Source of the DNA: Chloroflexota bacterium
GTDB lineage: Bacteria; Chloroflexota; Anaerolineae; Anaerolineales; Villigracilaceae
Assembly: GCA_016234555.1 (NCBI GenBank)
Contig: JACRBJ010000032.1
Location: 350,552 to 414,551 of the forward strand
Direction of reading: 5' to 3'
Length of the DNA: 64,000 bases
Shown here: piece after piece, positions 24,823 to 36,297 of the stretch
Position numbering within the stretch: position 1 is the stretch's first letter
Layout: each line of letters opens with the position of its first letter
Translations under genes and position numbers: made by a program
The notes under the pieces: model-generated
Told to the model about the DNA's origin: nothing
The model's input: only the letters and a program-made list of their open reading frames with translations
Databases searched by the model: none

Positions 24823-26214
24823 ATGAAAAAAATCCTCTCCCTGATTTTCATCGCATCCATCATTTTGTCGGCTTGCGGCTCGACACCGGAAGCGACACCC
24901 GCCAGCGAGCCGTCATCGCCAGCTGAGTCCGCAACGCAGGCGGCGACCAAAACCCCGAAGCCTGTATCAACCAAAGGACCAGCAACCAGCCTTGGGGTCG
25001 GCGAAGAAGACTTGAAGGGAGTCGAAGTCAGGGTGTGGCATCCATGGTATGGGGTCGAATCCAGCCTGTTCGGTAATCTCGTCACAGAATTCAACCAAAA
25101 GAACGAATGGGGCATCAAGGTCGTCGCGGAGAGCCAGGTCAACTTCACAAACCTGTACGAAACCACGACCGCATCCCTGCCCACCGCCGAGAAGCCCGAC
25201 ATGGTAATCGCCCTGCCCGAACACGCGCTGGAGTGGTCTGCAAACGGCATCATTGCAGACCTGACCCCGTACGAGCAAGACCCATTCTACGGGATCGACT
25301 CCAGCGACATCCCCAACGTATTTTGGAATCAGGATCATGTCGATGGCAAACGACTGGGAATCCCTGCCCAGCGCACTGCGCGTTTTTTATTATGGAACGA
25401 GACCTGGGCAGGCGAGATCGGTTTTAGTTCCGCGCCCGATGCGCCCGACGATTTCAAACAGCAAGCCTGCCGCGCCCAGCAAGCCATGTTGAAGGACGCC
25501 GTCCCCCAAAACGATTTCATGGGCGGCTGGTATGTGGACACCGAACCGATGACCGCCTATGCCTGGCTGCTTGCCTTCGAGGGCGGTGTTTTGGACGGCA
25601 GCAGTTATCGCTTCCTCACGCCCAACAATATCGAGGCGCTCAAGCTTTTGCGCGAACTTTCCGAAAACCTTTGCTCCTGGCAGGTGGCGGGAACCGATCC
25701 CTTCAAAGCCTTTGCGAATCGTGAAGCGATGTTCGTCACTGCCAGCCTCGAAGACCTGCCCGATGTTGCACGCGCCTTTGCCACCGCCAAGAGCACGGAC
25801 GATTGGAAGGTGGTCTCCTTCCCCGGCGCCAACGAAGACGCGCTCGTGGTCTATGGCTCGTCCTACGTGATTTTGAAATCCACCCCGCAGGAACAACTTG
25901 CGGCATGGCTGTTCATCAAGTGGATGCTGGAAAACGAACAGGATGCGCGGATGGTGGAGGCGACCCACCTCTTCCCGATTCGGACATCGAGTGTTGACCT
26001 GCTCGGCGACTACGAACTGACTCACCCGCAGTGGGCGCAAGCCATCCAGCTTTTGCCGCAGGGAGAGATTCAACCGCAACTGGCGTCGTGGCGTCAGGTC
26101 AAGACCATCATTGGCGACGGCTTCACCCACATGTACCGTGTCAACGTCCCCAGCGGACAAGTCCCCGCGATTTTGGCGCAGATGGAGTCGATTGCGTCGA
26201 GTTTGGGAGAGTAA
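24823..26214 (+). CDS. Extracellular solute-binding lipoprotein (family 1)
   Basis: 463 residues. The lipobox ILSACGS places the lipidated Cys near residue 19, followed by an Ala/Pro/Thr linker. The mature part has the family 1 layout of ABC sugar-binding proteins (VEVRVWHPWYG, LVTEFNQKNEWGIKVV, PDMVIALPEHALEW, AWLFIKWMLENEQDARM). No permease or ATPase genes adjoin it, so its transporter is elsewhere. Ligands in this family include maltose, glycerol-3-phosphate and oligosaccharides; none can be singled out. It starts three bases after the protease gene, suggesting co-translation. Confidence 0.88.
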   Translation: MKKILSLIFIASIILSACGSTPEATPASEPSSPAESATQAATKTPKPVSTKGPATSLGVGEEDLKGVEVRVWHPWYGVESSLFGNLVTEFNQKNEWGIKVVAESQVNFTNLYETTTASLPTAEKPDMVIALPEHALEWSANGIIADLTPYEQDPFYGIDSSDIPNVFWNQDHVDGKRLGIPAQRTARFLLWNETWAGEIGFSSAPDAPDDFKQQACRAQQAMLKDAVPQNDFMGGWYVDTEPMTAYAWLLAFEGGVLDGSSYRFLTPNNIEALKLLRELSENLCSWQVAGTDPFKAFANREAMFVTASLEDLPDVARAFATAKSTDDWKVVSFPGANEDALVVYGSSYVILKSTPQEQLAAWLFIKWMLENEQDARMVEATHLFPIRTSSVDLLGDYELTHPQWAQAIQLLPQGEIQPQLASWRQVKTIIGDGFTHMYRVNVPSGQVPAILAQMESIASSLGE

Positions 26215-26299
26215 AGGAGATAGTGAATGGTAATTAGGGCGGTGAAATCATTTCCTCAGTCTACGGTCCATCGTCCGACACCAAGTTATAATCCGAGCC

Positions 26300-27472
26300 A
26301 TGAAAAATAGATCATGGCTCTTTCCTTTACTTTTACTGGTAGGTGTGGTTTTGTATTCGGTTTTCGCCAGGGTGGAAGTCCCCGGCGATGGATTTTCCAC
26401 CGTCGGCTCGGACACCGTCCGCGCGGAGGTGGTTCAGATCATCGAAGAGGGCGAGGTCACCATGGGGGAGCATACACAGAAGTATCAAGTGGCCCGCGTG
26501 AAAATTTTAGAGGGGCAATACGAGGGAATCCCGATGGAGATCGATTACGGCAAGCGTCAGGTGCGCTCCGACGAATATGACCTTGTGGTTGGTGACCAGG
26601 TCATGGTCTCCATCAGCAAGACGCCCGAAAACGTGGTCAACGCCTACTTCGTGGACTTTGTCCGCACGACACCGATGCTGTGGCTGGCGGCTATTTTTGC
26701 AATCGCGATCATCGTCATCAGCCGCTGGAAAGGAGTCGGCGCGCTGTTGAGCATGGTATTCAGTTTGTATATCATCATCGGTTACATCATCCCGCGCATC
26801 CTCGTCGGCGAGGACCCGCTAAAAGTGAGCATCGTCGGCTCGATCATTCTACTCGGTGTGACTCTCTACCTTACCTACGGCTGGACTCTCAAAACGCACG
26901 CAGCAGTCCTCAGCATGATCGTGGTTTTGCTCATCACGGGGGCGCTTTCCGCGCTGTTTGTGGTCTTTGCCAAACTCAACGGCACTGGCGACGAGAACGT
27001 CATGTTCCTGATGCAGTTGATGGAGACTCCCATCAACCTGCGCGGACTTTTGCTTGGCGGGATGATCATCGGCGCGTTGGGCGTGCTGGACGACCTCGTC
27101 ACCACGCAGGCTTCGGCGGTCTTCGAGCTGCACCACGCCAACCCGAACTTTGGATTCCGCGCGTTGTACAATTCCGCCATGCGCATCGGACAGGATCACG
27201 TCGCGGCGACGGTCAACACACTCGTGCTGGCATACGCCGGCGCGTCCCTGCCCATGCTGTTGATGTTCTCCCTCGCCCGTGGGGACTACGGCTACCTGGT
27301 CAATTTCTCTTTCATCGCCGAGGAGGTTGTGCGGACTCTGGTCGGCTCGCTGGGGCTGATCGCCGCCGTGCCAATCACCACCGCCGTCGCCATTTTCTTC
27401 GCTCAAAGGTCAGAGTCGCTTGGGCGGTGGGAGCAGGTTCTCGGTCCCGAAGGGGAGGGACATCACCACTAA
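26300..27472 (+). CDS. YibE/F-family membrane protein
   Basis: 390 residues. An N-terminal signal-anchor helix (7-23) is followed by an outer beta domain of about 100 residues (YEGIPMEIDYGKRQVRSDEY), then seven or eight transmembrane helices with the family signature LLLGGMIIGALGVLDDLVTTQ and AMRIGQDHVAATVNTLVLAY. YibE/F proteins are widespread but uncharacterised, and some are annotated as putative transporters. The start is leaderless in style: a perfect TATAAT seven bases before the ATG and no Shine-Dalgarno. It naturally ends in three histidines. Confidence 0.9.
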   Translation: MKNRSWLFPLLLLVGVVLYSVFARVEVPGDGFSTVGSDTVRAEVVQIIEEGEVTMGEHTQKYQVARVKILEGQYEGIPMEIDYGKRQVRSDEYDLVVGDQVMVSISKTPENVVNAYFVDFVRTTPMLWLAAIFAIAIIVISRWKGVGALLSMVFSLYIIIGYIIPRILVGEDPLKVSIVGSIILLGVTLYLTYGWTLKTHAAVLSMIVVLLITGALSALFVVFAKLNGTGDENVMFLMQLMETPINLRGLLLGGMIIGALGVLDDLVTTQASAVFELHHANPNFGFRALYNSAMRIGQDHVAATVNTLVLAYAGASLPMLLMFSLARGDYGYLVNFSFIAEEVVRTLVGSLGLIAAVPITTAVAIFFAQRSESLGRWEQVLGPEGEGHHH

Positions 27473-27583
27473 AATTACCAATTACCAGTCTCCAGTTATC
27501 AATTTCGTAATTTGTAATTGTTAACTCGCAACCTTCTCCCTTCTCCTGCGTAAAAAAAGTGCAATAAACAAAAAGGAGCGCTC

Positions 27584-28186
27584 GTGAACGAAGAACAAGC
27601 TTGGGTGCAGGAAGCCCAGCAAGGCAGTGACGAAGCGTTTACCAAACTCGTCGAAACCTATCAAACCCCTGTTTTCAACCTGTGTTACCGCATGTTGGGC
27701 GAACCTGAACTGGCGGAGGATGCCGCGCAGGAGACTTTTCTACGCGCCTACCAGCACCTGCACCGCTACGACCAGAAGCGTCCGTTTGCGACCTGGCTGC
27801 TTTCCATCGCGGCGCACTATTGTATAGACAAACTTCGCCGCAGGAAGTTTTCGATGTTTTCGATGGATCAGGAGGATGAGGAAGGCAATACCTTCGAAAT
27901 TGCCGATCCCGATTCCCCCAATCCCGAAATGGAATCCATGAAAGGACAGACACGCGCACGGGTCCAGTCCATGCTCAAAGACCTGGATGCGACCGACCGC
28001 GCGGCGATCATTATGAGATATTGGTATGACTATTCAGAAATTGAGATAGCCGAATCCCTGCGACTGACGGTCAGCGCGGTTAAGAGCCGCCTGCATCGCG
28101 CCCGCAAGGAACTGGCTGGCATGTGGCAGGAGGAGGAAACCCGCTCCCATGCCGAAAGGAGAGTCTATGAATCACCAGCCTTTTGA
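27584..28186 (+). CDS. ECF sigma factor (SigW/RpoE-like)
   Basis: 200 residues from GTG 27584, with AAGGAG seven bases upstream. Region 2 includes FNLCYRMLGEPELAEDAAQETFLRAYQHL and region 4 includes RAAIIMRYWYDYSEIEIAESL with SAVKSRLHRARKEL. The gene overlaps the next one by 20 bases, and that gene encodes a membrane protein with a zinc-finger anti-sigma motif. A third overlapping gene encodes a bactofilin-like envelope protein, probably a regulon member. This suggests an envelope-stress circuit. Confidence 0.95.
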   Translation: MNEEQAWVQEAQQGSDEAFTKLVETYQTPVFNLCYRMLGEPELAEDAAQETFLRAYQHLHRYDQKRPFATWLLSIAAHYCIDKLRRRKFSMFSMDQEDEEGNTFEIADPDSPNPEMESMKGQTRARVQSMLKDLDATDRAAIIMRYWYDYSEIEIAESLRLTVSAVKSRLHRARKELAGMWQEEETRSHAERRVYESPAF

Positions 28187-28697
28187 AGAATGGCTACTGG
28201 ACGATAAGAACTTGAATCCCGCCGAGAAGCGTGAACTCGACCTGCACCTGCGGACCTGTTCCCGCTGCACGTCCCTCGCCGAGGTTGGATTGGCGCTGCG
28301 CTCTGCGCCCGTCGTTCCGCCCGCGGCTGGATTCACGCTTCGCTTTCAACAGCGGCTCGCCGTCCAAAAGGTCGCAGAACGCCGCCGCAAATTATGGGGC
28401 ATGATTGTTTTACTGGCAGGCGGGGCGGGACTGCTCGGCTGGATTCTCGCTCCGTTTCTGCTTGCCTTTCTCGCCGCGCCCGTGGAATGGGTTACGGCGG
28501 GGATCGGCTATTTTCTATTCATCCTCACCTCCCTGCAAGCCCTGACCGAGGTGGTCGCCGTGCTGTTCCGCATGGCAACGGACTTTATCCCACCCTACGT
28601 CTGGATGGTGATCGTATCCGCACTGGCTGGGCTTGGGCTGTTGTGGACAATCTCAATCTGGCAATTCAGCCGCACCCCGCAAGGAGTTACCGTATGA
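28167..28697 (+). CDS. Zinc-finger anti-sigma factor with membrane helices
   Basis: 176 residues from ATG 28167, selected because AAAGGAGAG lies seven bases upstream; an earlier in-frame ATG (28149) has none. The N-terminus has the zf-HC2 pattern with His then CxxC (DLHLRTCSRCTSLAEVG, about 26-42). It then has hydrophobic segments near 75-97, 103-123 and 145-165. It should bind and inhibit the upstream sigma factor. Its short loops leave little sensory domain, so the signal may come through the membrane or another partner. Confidence 0.87.
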   Translation: MNHQPFEEWLLDDKNLNPAEKRELDLHLRTCSRCTSLAEVGLALRSAPVVPPAAGFTLRFQQRLAVQKVAERRRKLWGMIVLLAGGAGLLGWILAPFLLAFLAAPVEWVTAGIGYFLFILTSLQALTEVVAVLFRMATDFIPPYVWMVIVSALAGLGLLWTISIWQFSRTPQGVTV

Positions 28698-29758
28698 AAA
28701 GAAAACTATCGACTTTAATCCTCCTATTGGTACTGTTGTTTGTGCCGACCGCCAGCGCGCAGGCGCAAAGCCCCGGCGGCGGTGATGTCTTTCTGTTGGG
28801 ACAAAACTACACCCTCTCCGACGGGGAAACCCTCGATGGCAGCCTGGCTGTTATCGGCGGAAATGTCGTCATCGAGGAAGGAGCAAAGGTCAACGGGGAC
28901 GTGGCGGTGATTGGCGGCAGCCTGATGATTCAAGGAGACGTCAATGGCGATGTCGCCGTGATTGGCGGCAACATGACGATTTCGGCGGAGGTGGACGGCG
29001 ATTTAGCCATTATCGGCGGGCAGGCTGTGTTGACCGAAACCGCCGTCATAGATGGCAATGTCACAACCATGGGTGGACAGGTGGAAAAGGAGCCCGGAGC
29101 CGAGATTACCGGTACGATTACCAATAACGCTCCCCCGGTGGATGTGCCCGCTGTGCCAAATGCCCCTGATGCGCCCAACATTCCCAATGTACCTGCAACG
29201 CCGGGCTTCAATGTGAATTTCAATCCGCTGTGGAATGTATTGAACGTGATCTGGCGCGCGCTGGCAGTTGCTGCCGTCGCCATGCTGCTGACCCTCTTCC
29301 TGCAGCCCCAACTCGAGCGGGTGGCGGATGCGATCACTGGACAGCCCGTCCTCGCCGGCAGTTTTGGCTTGCTGGCAGTCGTGGTCACGCCGCTTGCCAT
29401 CCTCATCATGATCGTCACCCTGCTCCTGATCCCTGTGGCGATTGTAGTTACTGTGCTCGTTCCGCTGGCATGGTTGTTTGGCATGATTGCGATTGGACAG
29501 GAAGTCGGCGAGCGTTTCACGAAAGCCATCAACCAGGTTTGGTCGCCCGTCCTCTCCACTGGATTTGGAACCTTCCTCCTTGTGCTGGTGGTCGGTTTTA
29601 TCGGGCTGATCCCCTGTGTCGGCTGGCTGATCTCCCTCCTCGTGACATTGTTCGCAATCGGGGGTGTGACGATGACCTGGTTTGGCACACGCAACCCGCC
29701 CGGCAGGCTCATCCCCACGCCACAGCCCGCGCCGATGGATGTTCCGCCCGCTTCGTAA
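28694..29758 (+). CDS. Bactofilin-like beta-helix protein with four C-terminal membrane helices
   Basis: 354 residues starting on the stop of the anti-sigma gene (ATGA). A Sec signal peptide (1-22, ending ASAQAQ) is followed by four right-handed beta-helix turns with period 18-19 (DGSLAVIGG, NGDVAVIGG, NGDVAVIGG, DGDLAIIGG), the pattern of polymer-forming bactofilins. A Pro/Asn/Ala linker (about 145-175) leads to a C-terminal domain with four or five transmembrane segments (about 188-330). The beta-helix would lie outside the cytoplasm, unlike classical bactofilins. It completes a sigma/anti-sigma/target operon and may serve envelope integrity. Confidence 0.85.
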   Translation: MKRKLSTLILLLVLLFVPTASAQAQSPGGGDVFLLGQNYTLSDGETLDGSLAVIGGNVVIEEGAKVNGDVAVIGGSLMIQGDVNGDVAVIGGNMTISAEVDGDLAIIGGQAVLTETAVIDGNVTTMGGQVEKEPGAEITGTITNNAPPVDVPAVPNAPDAPNIPNVPATPGFNVNFNPLWNVLNVIWRALAVAAVAMLLTLFLQPQLERVADAITGQPVLAGSFGLLAVVVTPLAILIMIVTLLLIPVAIVVTVLVPLAWLFGMIAIGQEVGERFTKAINQVWSPVLSTGFGTFLLVLVVGFIGLIPCVGWLISLLVTLFAIGGVTMTWFGTRNPPGRLIPTPQPAPMDVPPAS

Positions 29759-29775
29759 TGGCGTAAAATCCCGCA

Positions 29776-29824
29776 TGATATAATGAAAACCGCTTTGGAG
29801 ATGATACCAAAGCGGTTTTGTTTT
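29776..29824 (+). terminator. Terminator overlapping the promoter of the next gene
   Basis: A 13-base stem, AAAACCGCTTTGG (29786-29798) with CCAAAGCGGTTTT (29807-29819), is followed by GTTTT and ends the sigma/anti-sigma operon. Directly in front, and touching it, is an extended -10 (TGATATAAT, 29776-29784) that can drive the C45 peptidase gene. Transcription from it would begin inside the left arm, spoiling the hairpin, so only read-through RNA would form the terminator. Confidence 0.7.
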
Positions 29825-29837
29825 CATGGAGGAAAAC

Positions 29838-30947
29838 ATGTTCAAGCACGAAATACCCGACACCCCCATTCACAATACCCCCCCGCCCCTGATTGAGGTC
29901 AAAGGCACGCACCGCGAGATGGGACGTCAGATCGGCGAAGCCGCCCGCGAGCAGGTCCAGCACAGCGTTGCCAATGCCCATGTCCTGATCGACGCTGCCT
30001 ACAACACATTGGAACTCACCTGGCAGGGCGCACAGATCCAATCGCGCAAATACCTGCCCTTTGCCGAGGAGCGCTATCCCCAATACGTGGAGGAAATGCG
30101 CGGTATTGCCGAAGGCGCAAACGTGGAGTTCGACGATATTGTCACGCTAAACACGATGGAAGCGGTTACCACCGACGCCCTGCATCTCACGCGCTGTACC
30201 AGCATGGCGGTCAACGAGCAGCGCACGGCGGACGGTCACGTGCTTGCGGCGCACAACGAGGATTGGATTCCCGAAGACGAAAACGACGTGTTCGTCGTCT
30301 CTGCCAAGCCCGACAAGGAGCCGCCGTTTCTCGCCATGACCTACGGCGGACTTCTCCCCAACGTCGGGTTCAACGCCTACGGCATCGCCCAACTCATCGA
30401 CTCAGTCTATCCCAACGATTCGCGTGTGGGTATTCCGCGACTTGTGGTGGCGCGCGCCGTGCTTTCGTCCCGCCGTATTTCGGGCGCCATTGGTCGCGCT
30501 GTTGTCCAGCATCGTGCCGCAGGCTACAACCACCTGCTGATCCATGAGAGCGGCGAAATCTATTCCATCGAAGTTTCGGCGCGCAGGTTTGAAATCCTGT
30601 ATTCGCACGACGGTTACATGATCCACACCAACCACTATCTCGACCCGCACATGAAAAAGATCGAAAAAGACCCCGAGGAGTTGATCTCGTCTCGCGTGCG
30701 ATATTTCCGCGCTTCGCGCCTGCTGCGCCAGGGCGACCAGCACACCATCAAGAGCCTGCAAGCCATCCAGCAGGATCACGTCAACATCCCGAACTCGATC
30801 TGCAACCACAACATCGCAGGCAGCGACCCGCTCGACCGCGAGAAGACCATTAATGCGCTGGTCATCGACTTGAACATGCGCGAGATGCACATCGCCTGGG
30901 GGAATCCCTGCCTAAACACGTACACCACGTATCATCTGGACGAGTGA
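29838..30947 (+). CDS. C45-family peptidase / acyltransferase (Ntn hydrolase)
   Basis: 369 residues from ATG 29838, with GGAGG six bases before it; ATG 29826 in the same frame lacks one. The fold matches acyl-CoA:6-aminopenicillanic acid acyltransferase relatives: IEVKGTHREMGRQIGEAAREQ near the N-terminus, then the autocatalytic site around LTRCTSMAV (Cys about 119), followed by HVLAAHNEDW. After self-cleavage the Cys becomes the N-terminal nucleophile. Bacterial members hydrolyse or transfer amides such as N-acyl amino acids or acyl-homoserine lactones; the substrate here is unknown. No signal peptide is present. Confidence 0.87.
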   Translation: MFKHEIPDTPIHNTPPPLIEVKGTHREMGRQIGEAAREQVQHSVANAHVLIDAAYNTLELTWQGAQIQSRKYLPFAEERYPQYVEEMRGIAEGANVEFDDIVTLNTMEAVTTDALHLTRCTSMAVNEQRTADGHVLAAHNEDWIPEDENDVFVVSAKPDKEPPFLAMTYGGLLPNVGFNAYGIAQLIDSVYPNDSRVGIPRLVVARAVLSSRRISGAIGRAVVQHRAAGYNHLLIHESGEIYSIEVSARRFEILYSHDGYMIHTNHYLDPHMKKIEKDPEELISSRVRYFRASRLLRQGDQHTIKSLQAIQQDHVNIPNSICNHNIAGSDPLDREKTINALVIDLNMREMHIAWGNPCLNTYTTYHLDE

Positions 30948-30958
30948 AAAGGTGGGAA

Positions 30959-31043
30959 CGAGTTACGCGTTACAAGTTACGAGATACGAGTTACAAGTTG
31001 CAAGTTGAAAAAAAGAGTCTGCTCAGTCTGGGCAAACTCTTTT
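30959..31043 (+). repeat. GTTACAAGTTACGAG microrepeat followed by a terminator hairpin
   Basis: Positions 30959-31007 hold degenerate tandem copies of a TTACAAGTTACGAG phrase with no coding value. Directly after, AAAAGAGT (31011-31018) and ACTCTTTT (31036-31043) form a weak stem with a T-rich end that can terminate the C45 peptidase transcript. Confidence 0.6.
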
Positions 31044-31087
31044 GGCTCCCCCGTTTCTGACGGGACAAAAGACAATGAGCCATTTCT

Positions 31088-31155
31088 TTGCCACCGATTT
31101 CACGGATTTTCACCGATTTTTTCAATCCGCGTAAATCTGTGCAATCCGTGGCTAA
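31088..31155. repeat. TTGCCACGGATTT-type palindromic element, copy 1
   Basis: The left arm TTGCCACCGATTTCACGG and a right arm containing AATCCGTGGCTAA are imperfect inverted copies. A related element is found at 58375-58443. It lies in the gap between the C45 peptidase and nadD, which converge. Confidence 0.6.
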
Positions 31156-31203
31156 GGTTTTGGTTTTCCCGTTAAAAACGGTAGAACCACTCTTTTTTTG
31201 CGC

Positions 31204-31815
31204 TTATTCCTCGCGATACAAACAGTTTGATTCGATGTAATCATACACACTAGGGTAAACGTAATACCGCCAGGCTTCCCCATCTGCTATGCGGCGGCGG
31301 ATTTCGCGCGATGCCAAATCCTGGAGCGGGGCGTCGATGAAGACCACCTTCCCCGTCACGCCGGGGATTTTCTCCTCCAGCGCAGACATGTCGAACGGGT
31401 CGCCGGGGCGGCGCATCACGCCGATTTGGTAAACCTCAGCCACGAGGTCGGAGTATTGCCGCCAGGTGGGCAAATCACGCAGGGAGTCCCCGCCAAGCAA
31501 GAGGACGACATCCGCGTTTGGCTCCAGTTGCGATAACTGCCGTACGGTATCAATCGTGTAGTGCGGACCGGGACGCTCGATTTCAAGATGCGAAATTTCA
31601 AAGGATTCGTTGCCTGCAATCGCCCGCTTCAACATTTCAAGCCGATGCGGCAGCGGCGTGATGGGCTGTTCCAACTTGTGCGGCGGATCAGGAGCGAGCA
31701 TCCACAACAGGCGGGAAAGCCCCAACTGGTGAACCGCCTCACTGGCTAGGATCAGATGTCCGATGTGTGGCGGATCGAAGGTCCCGCCGAAGAGACCGAT
31801 TTTTGTCCGTGACAT
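31204..31815 (-). CDS. nadD: Nicotinate-nucleotide adenylyltransferase
   Basis: 203 residues from ATG 31815. The frame extends to 31848, but TATACT lies six bases before the internal ATG and the family sequence starts there (KIGLFGGTFDPPHIGHL). The motifs GGTFDPPHxGH (nucleotide binding) and LASREIRRRI near the end (SxxxIR) identify the NadD/NMNAT family. It adenylates nicotinate mononucleotide in NAD synthesis. Notably the NAD-dependent ligase gene lies 2.3 kb away, but there is no operon link. Monocistronic on the minus strand. Confidence 0.95.
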   Translation of the reverse strand: MSRTKIGLFGGTFDPPHIGHLILASEAVHQLGLSRLLWMLAPDPPHKLEQPITPLPHRLEMLKRAIAGNESFEISHLEIERPGPHYTIDTVRQLSQLEPNADVVLLLGGDSLRDLPTWRQYSDLVAEVYQIGVMRRPGDPFDMSALEEKIPGVTGKVVFIDAPLQDLASREIRRRIADGEAWRYYVYPSVYDYIESNCLYREE

Positions 31816-31913
31816 GTGGGTAGTATATCCTAAAGTTTTATCAGACATTTTTCCATTCTTTACACGTTCTTCATATTCGGCGGATATGATAAAAGCATAA
31901 AAAGGAGATTACC

Positions 31914-32189
31914 ATGTCTACAAAAAATAAATGGTTTATTGGCGTTGGAATTCTGGCTGGATTGGTCGTGTTGTTCTTCCTGCCGTCCCTTTGGCACGCC
32001 CTATATCCTGTCACAGGTTACGGCATGATGGGAGGATATGGCATGCACGGCTTTGGCTTTTCGCCGATGTTCGGTGGAATGGGTTTCGGCATGTTCTTCA
32101 TGTGGCTGATCCCACTCGGACTGCTGGTCCTGATCGGGCTGGCGATTGCCGCGCTGGTCAAATATCTGAAAACACCGCCGTCCTCATAG
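31914..32189 (+). CDS. Small Gly/Met-rich membrane protein
   Basis: 91 residues with AAAAGGAG at a good distance from the ATG. Two hydrophobic helices (about 8-24 and 58-80) flank a loop very rich in Gly, Met and Phe (GYGMMGGYGMHGFGF). Such loops resemble the Met-rich stretches of small membrane proteins that often precede a SHOCT domain, but no SHOCT domain is present. A possible role in metal or redox handling is guesswork. It has its own terminator and is likely monocistronic. Confidence 0.75.
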   Translation: MSTKNKWFIGVGILAGLVVLFFLPSLWHALYPVTGYGMMGGYGMHGFGFSPMFGGMGFGMFFMWLIPLGLLVLIGLAIAALVKYLKTPPSS

Positions 32190-32205
32190 ACACCTTCGCA
32201 ATTCA

Positions 32206-32231
32206 CCCCCCGCTTATGGGGGGATTTTTTT
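32206..32231 (+). terminator. Strong rho-independent terminator
   Basis: CCCCCC (32206-32211), a six-base loop and GGGGGG (32218-32223), then seven T. It ends the small membrane protein transcript just before the cyclase promoter. Confidence 0.85.
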
Positions 32232-32289
32232 GTTTAAGGCAGATGGTATACTTTGCTTATTGTTCACCGCCTTATAAAATATTCACCAA

Positions 32290-33833
32290 ATGCTAACCGA
32301 AACCCCGCTCAGTGCAATCGAAAGCCGCCTGCGATATTTATTGCCTGCTGAATTGTATGCGGCGATGTGGGTCAACCCGTCGGTTGATATGATGCTCGCC
32401 GTCCACAAACACCTGCGGACCCTGCACCACATCCTGCAGGACTATACCTCGCCGCGAATTTCCATCAACAAGCCCAGGCCCGGCGACGTGAAGACCGAAT
32501 GGCAGTACGGCTCGATGATGTTCACCGACCTGGCGGGATTTACCCGGCTTATGGAAGCCAACTCCGTCAAGGGGCGCGAGGGCGCGGCGGACCTGCTCAA
32601 GCCACTGACGAAATATTTTTCCTCGATGATCGCGGTCATCAGCAAATCGGGCGGCGATCTGGTCGAGTTCACCGGCGACGCCCTGCTGGTGGTCTTTCCA
32701 AAAACCGAAAAGAACGACGACACTCTGCGAGCCGTCCGCGCCGGACTGCGGATGCAGAGGGCGATGCGGGAGTTTTTGGAAATCGAAACACCGTCGGGGG
32801 TTGTCAACCTCAAAATGCGGATCGGCATTCATACGGGGAGATTTCTCACCGCTGACATCGGCACGCCGCGCCGCATGGAACACGTCCTGCTGGGCAGCGA
32901 CGTCCACCAGGCAAAGCTGACCGAGAGCGCGGGCGTCAACGAGCGGGTCAATTTGTCTCATGCGGCATACGAAAGGGTTTCCAGCCACTTCCATTTCGAG
33001 GATGGAAAACCCGGCTATCACCTCGTCGATGACGATCTCACGGAGGACGAACTGGGGGAATATGAAATCACCCCGCTGGGACGGCGCATGGCAAGCAGTG
33101 TCCTGCTCACGCGGGAAAAGGACGAAGTGGTGGAGCAAATCACCAGCCTGCTCAGCTCCATCGAGCCGATGGCAAGCTATATCCCGGCATCCGTCCTCTC
33201 GCTTTTGGTGGAGAGCGCTGCCGACAGGAAGATTCCCGCCGACTTTCCCCGTCCCACTGTCATGTTCGTCAACTTTATCGGCTTGCCCGAATCAGCCGAC
33301 CGCGCGCAGCCGGGCGAGGAAACAAAACTTGCGCTTGGGTTTTCGCGCATATTCTCGTTGATCAACGCGGCTGTGGAATCGCGCGGCGGCGTACTGAAAA
33401 AGGTCACGTACCACCTGTCGGGTTCGGACATCGTCATCTACTTCGGCGTGCCAACCGCCCACACCAACGACGAAACGCGCGCCGCGTCCGCTGCAATTGC
33501 CATCCGCGATTTGATCATGAACTTCGATGCCCCTGTCATCGGGGGCGCCCAGCCCGAAATCCACTGCCTGATCGGCATCCATTCAGGACCAACCTTCGTG
33601 GCGGAAATCGGCGACCCGCGCGGCAGACGCGAGTACAATGTGCTTGGAGACACGGTCAACACCACGGCGCGGTTGATGAGTTCCGCGCAAAAGAATCAAA
33701 TCGTGATTTCCGATTGCGTACGGAACGCAATCGAAGCCAATTATGAGTGCAGATCGCTTGGCGAAGTTTCGTTGAAAGGAAAAAACGCGCCAATGCATCT
33801 TTATGAATTGGAAGGACAAAAAAGGAACCTGCC

Positions 33834-33837
<4 letters not shown>
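32290..33837 (+). CDS. Class III nucleotide cyclase with two complementary cyclase domains
   Basis: 515 residues with no membrane segments. Domain 1 (about 70-245) keeps both metal-binding Asp: MMFTDLAGFT (about 80) and FTGDALLVVF (about 130). It has lost the transition-state Asn/Arg pair (SDVHQAKL). Domain 2 (about 318-500) has Asn instead of the first metal Asp (MFVNFIG, about 327) but keeps the second Asp (SGSDIVIYF) and the transition-state pair (GDTVNTTARL, about 455-461). The two halves would make one working site, as in mammalian and soluble adenylyl cyclases. The product, cAMP or cGMP, is not certain. A TATAAA-like box 9-11 nt upstream of ATG suggests a leaderless start. It overlaps the small gene that follows by four bases. 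Confidence 0.9.
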
Positions 33838-36229
<2,392 letters not shown>

Positions 36230-36237
36230 CAAGCAAT

Positions 36238-36282
36238 AAAAAAGGACGAAGCTCATTCAAGATCGCTTCGTCCTTTTTTATT
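36238..36282. terminator. Bidirectional terminator between ligA and the DprE1-like gene
   Basis: A long stem, AAAAAAGGACGAAGC (36238-36252) with GCTTCGTCCTTTTTT (36265-36279), has T-runs on both strands and separates two convergent transcripts. Confidence 0.88.
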
Positions 36283-36297
36283 GGATGAAACCAGGAC

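Noticed and set aside
30959..31007. CRISPR-like tandem repeat
   Set aside because: The units are short, degenerate and contiguous without spacers; no cas gene occurs in the window.
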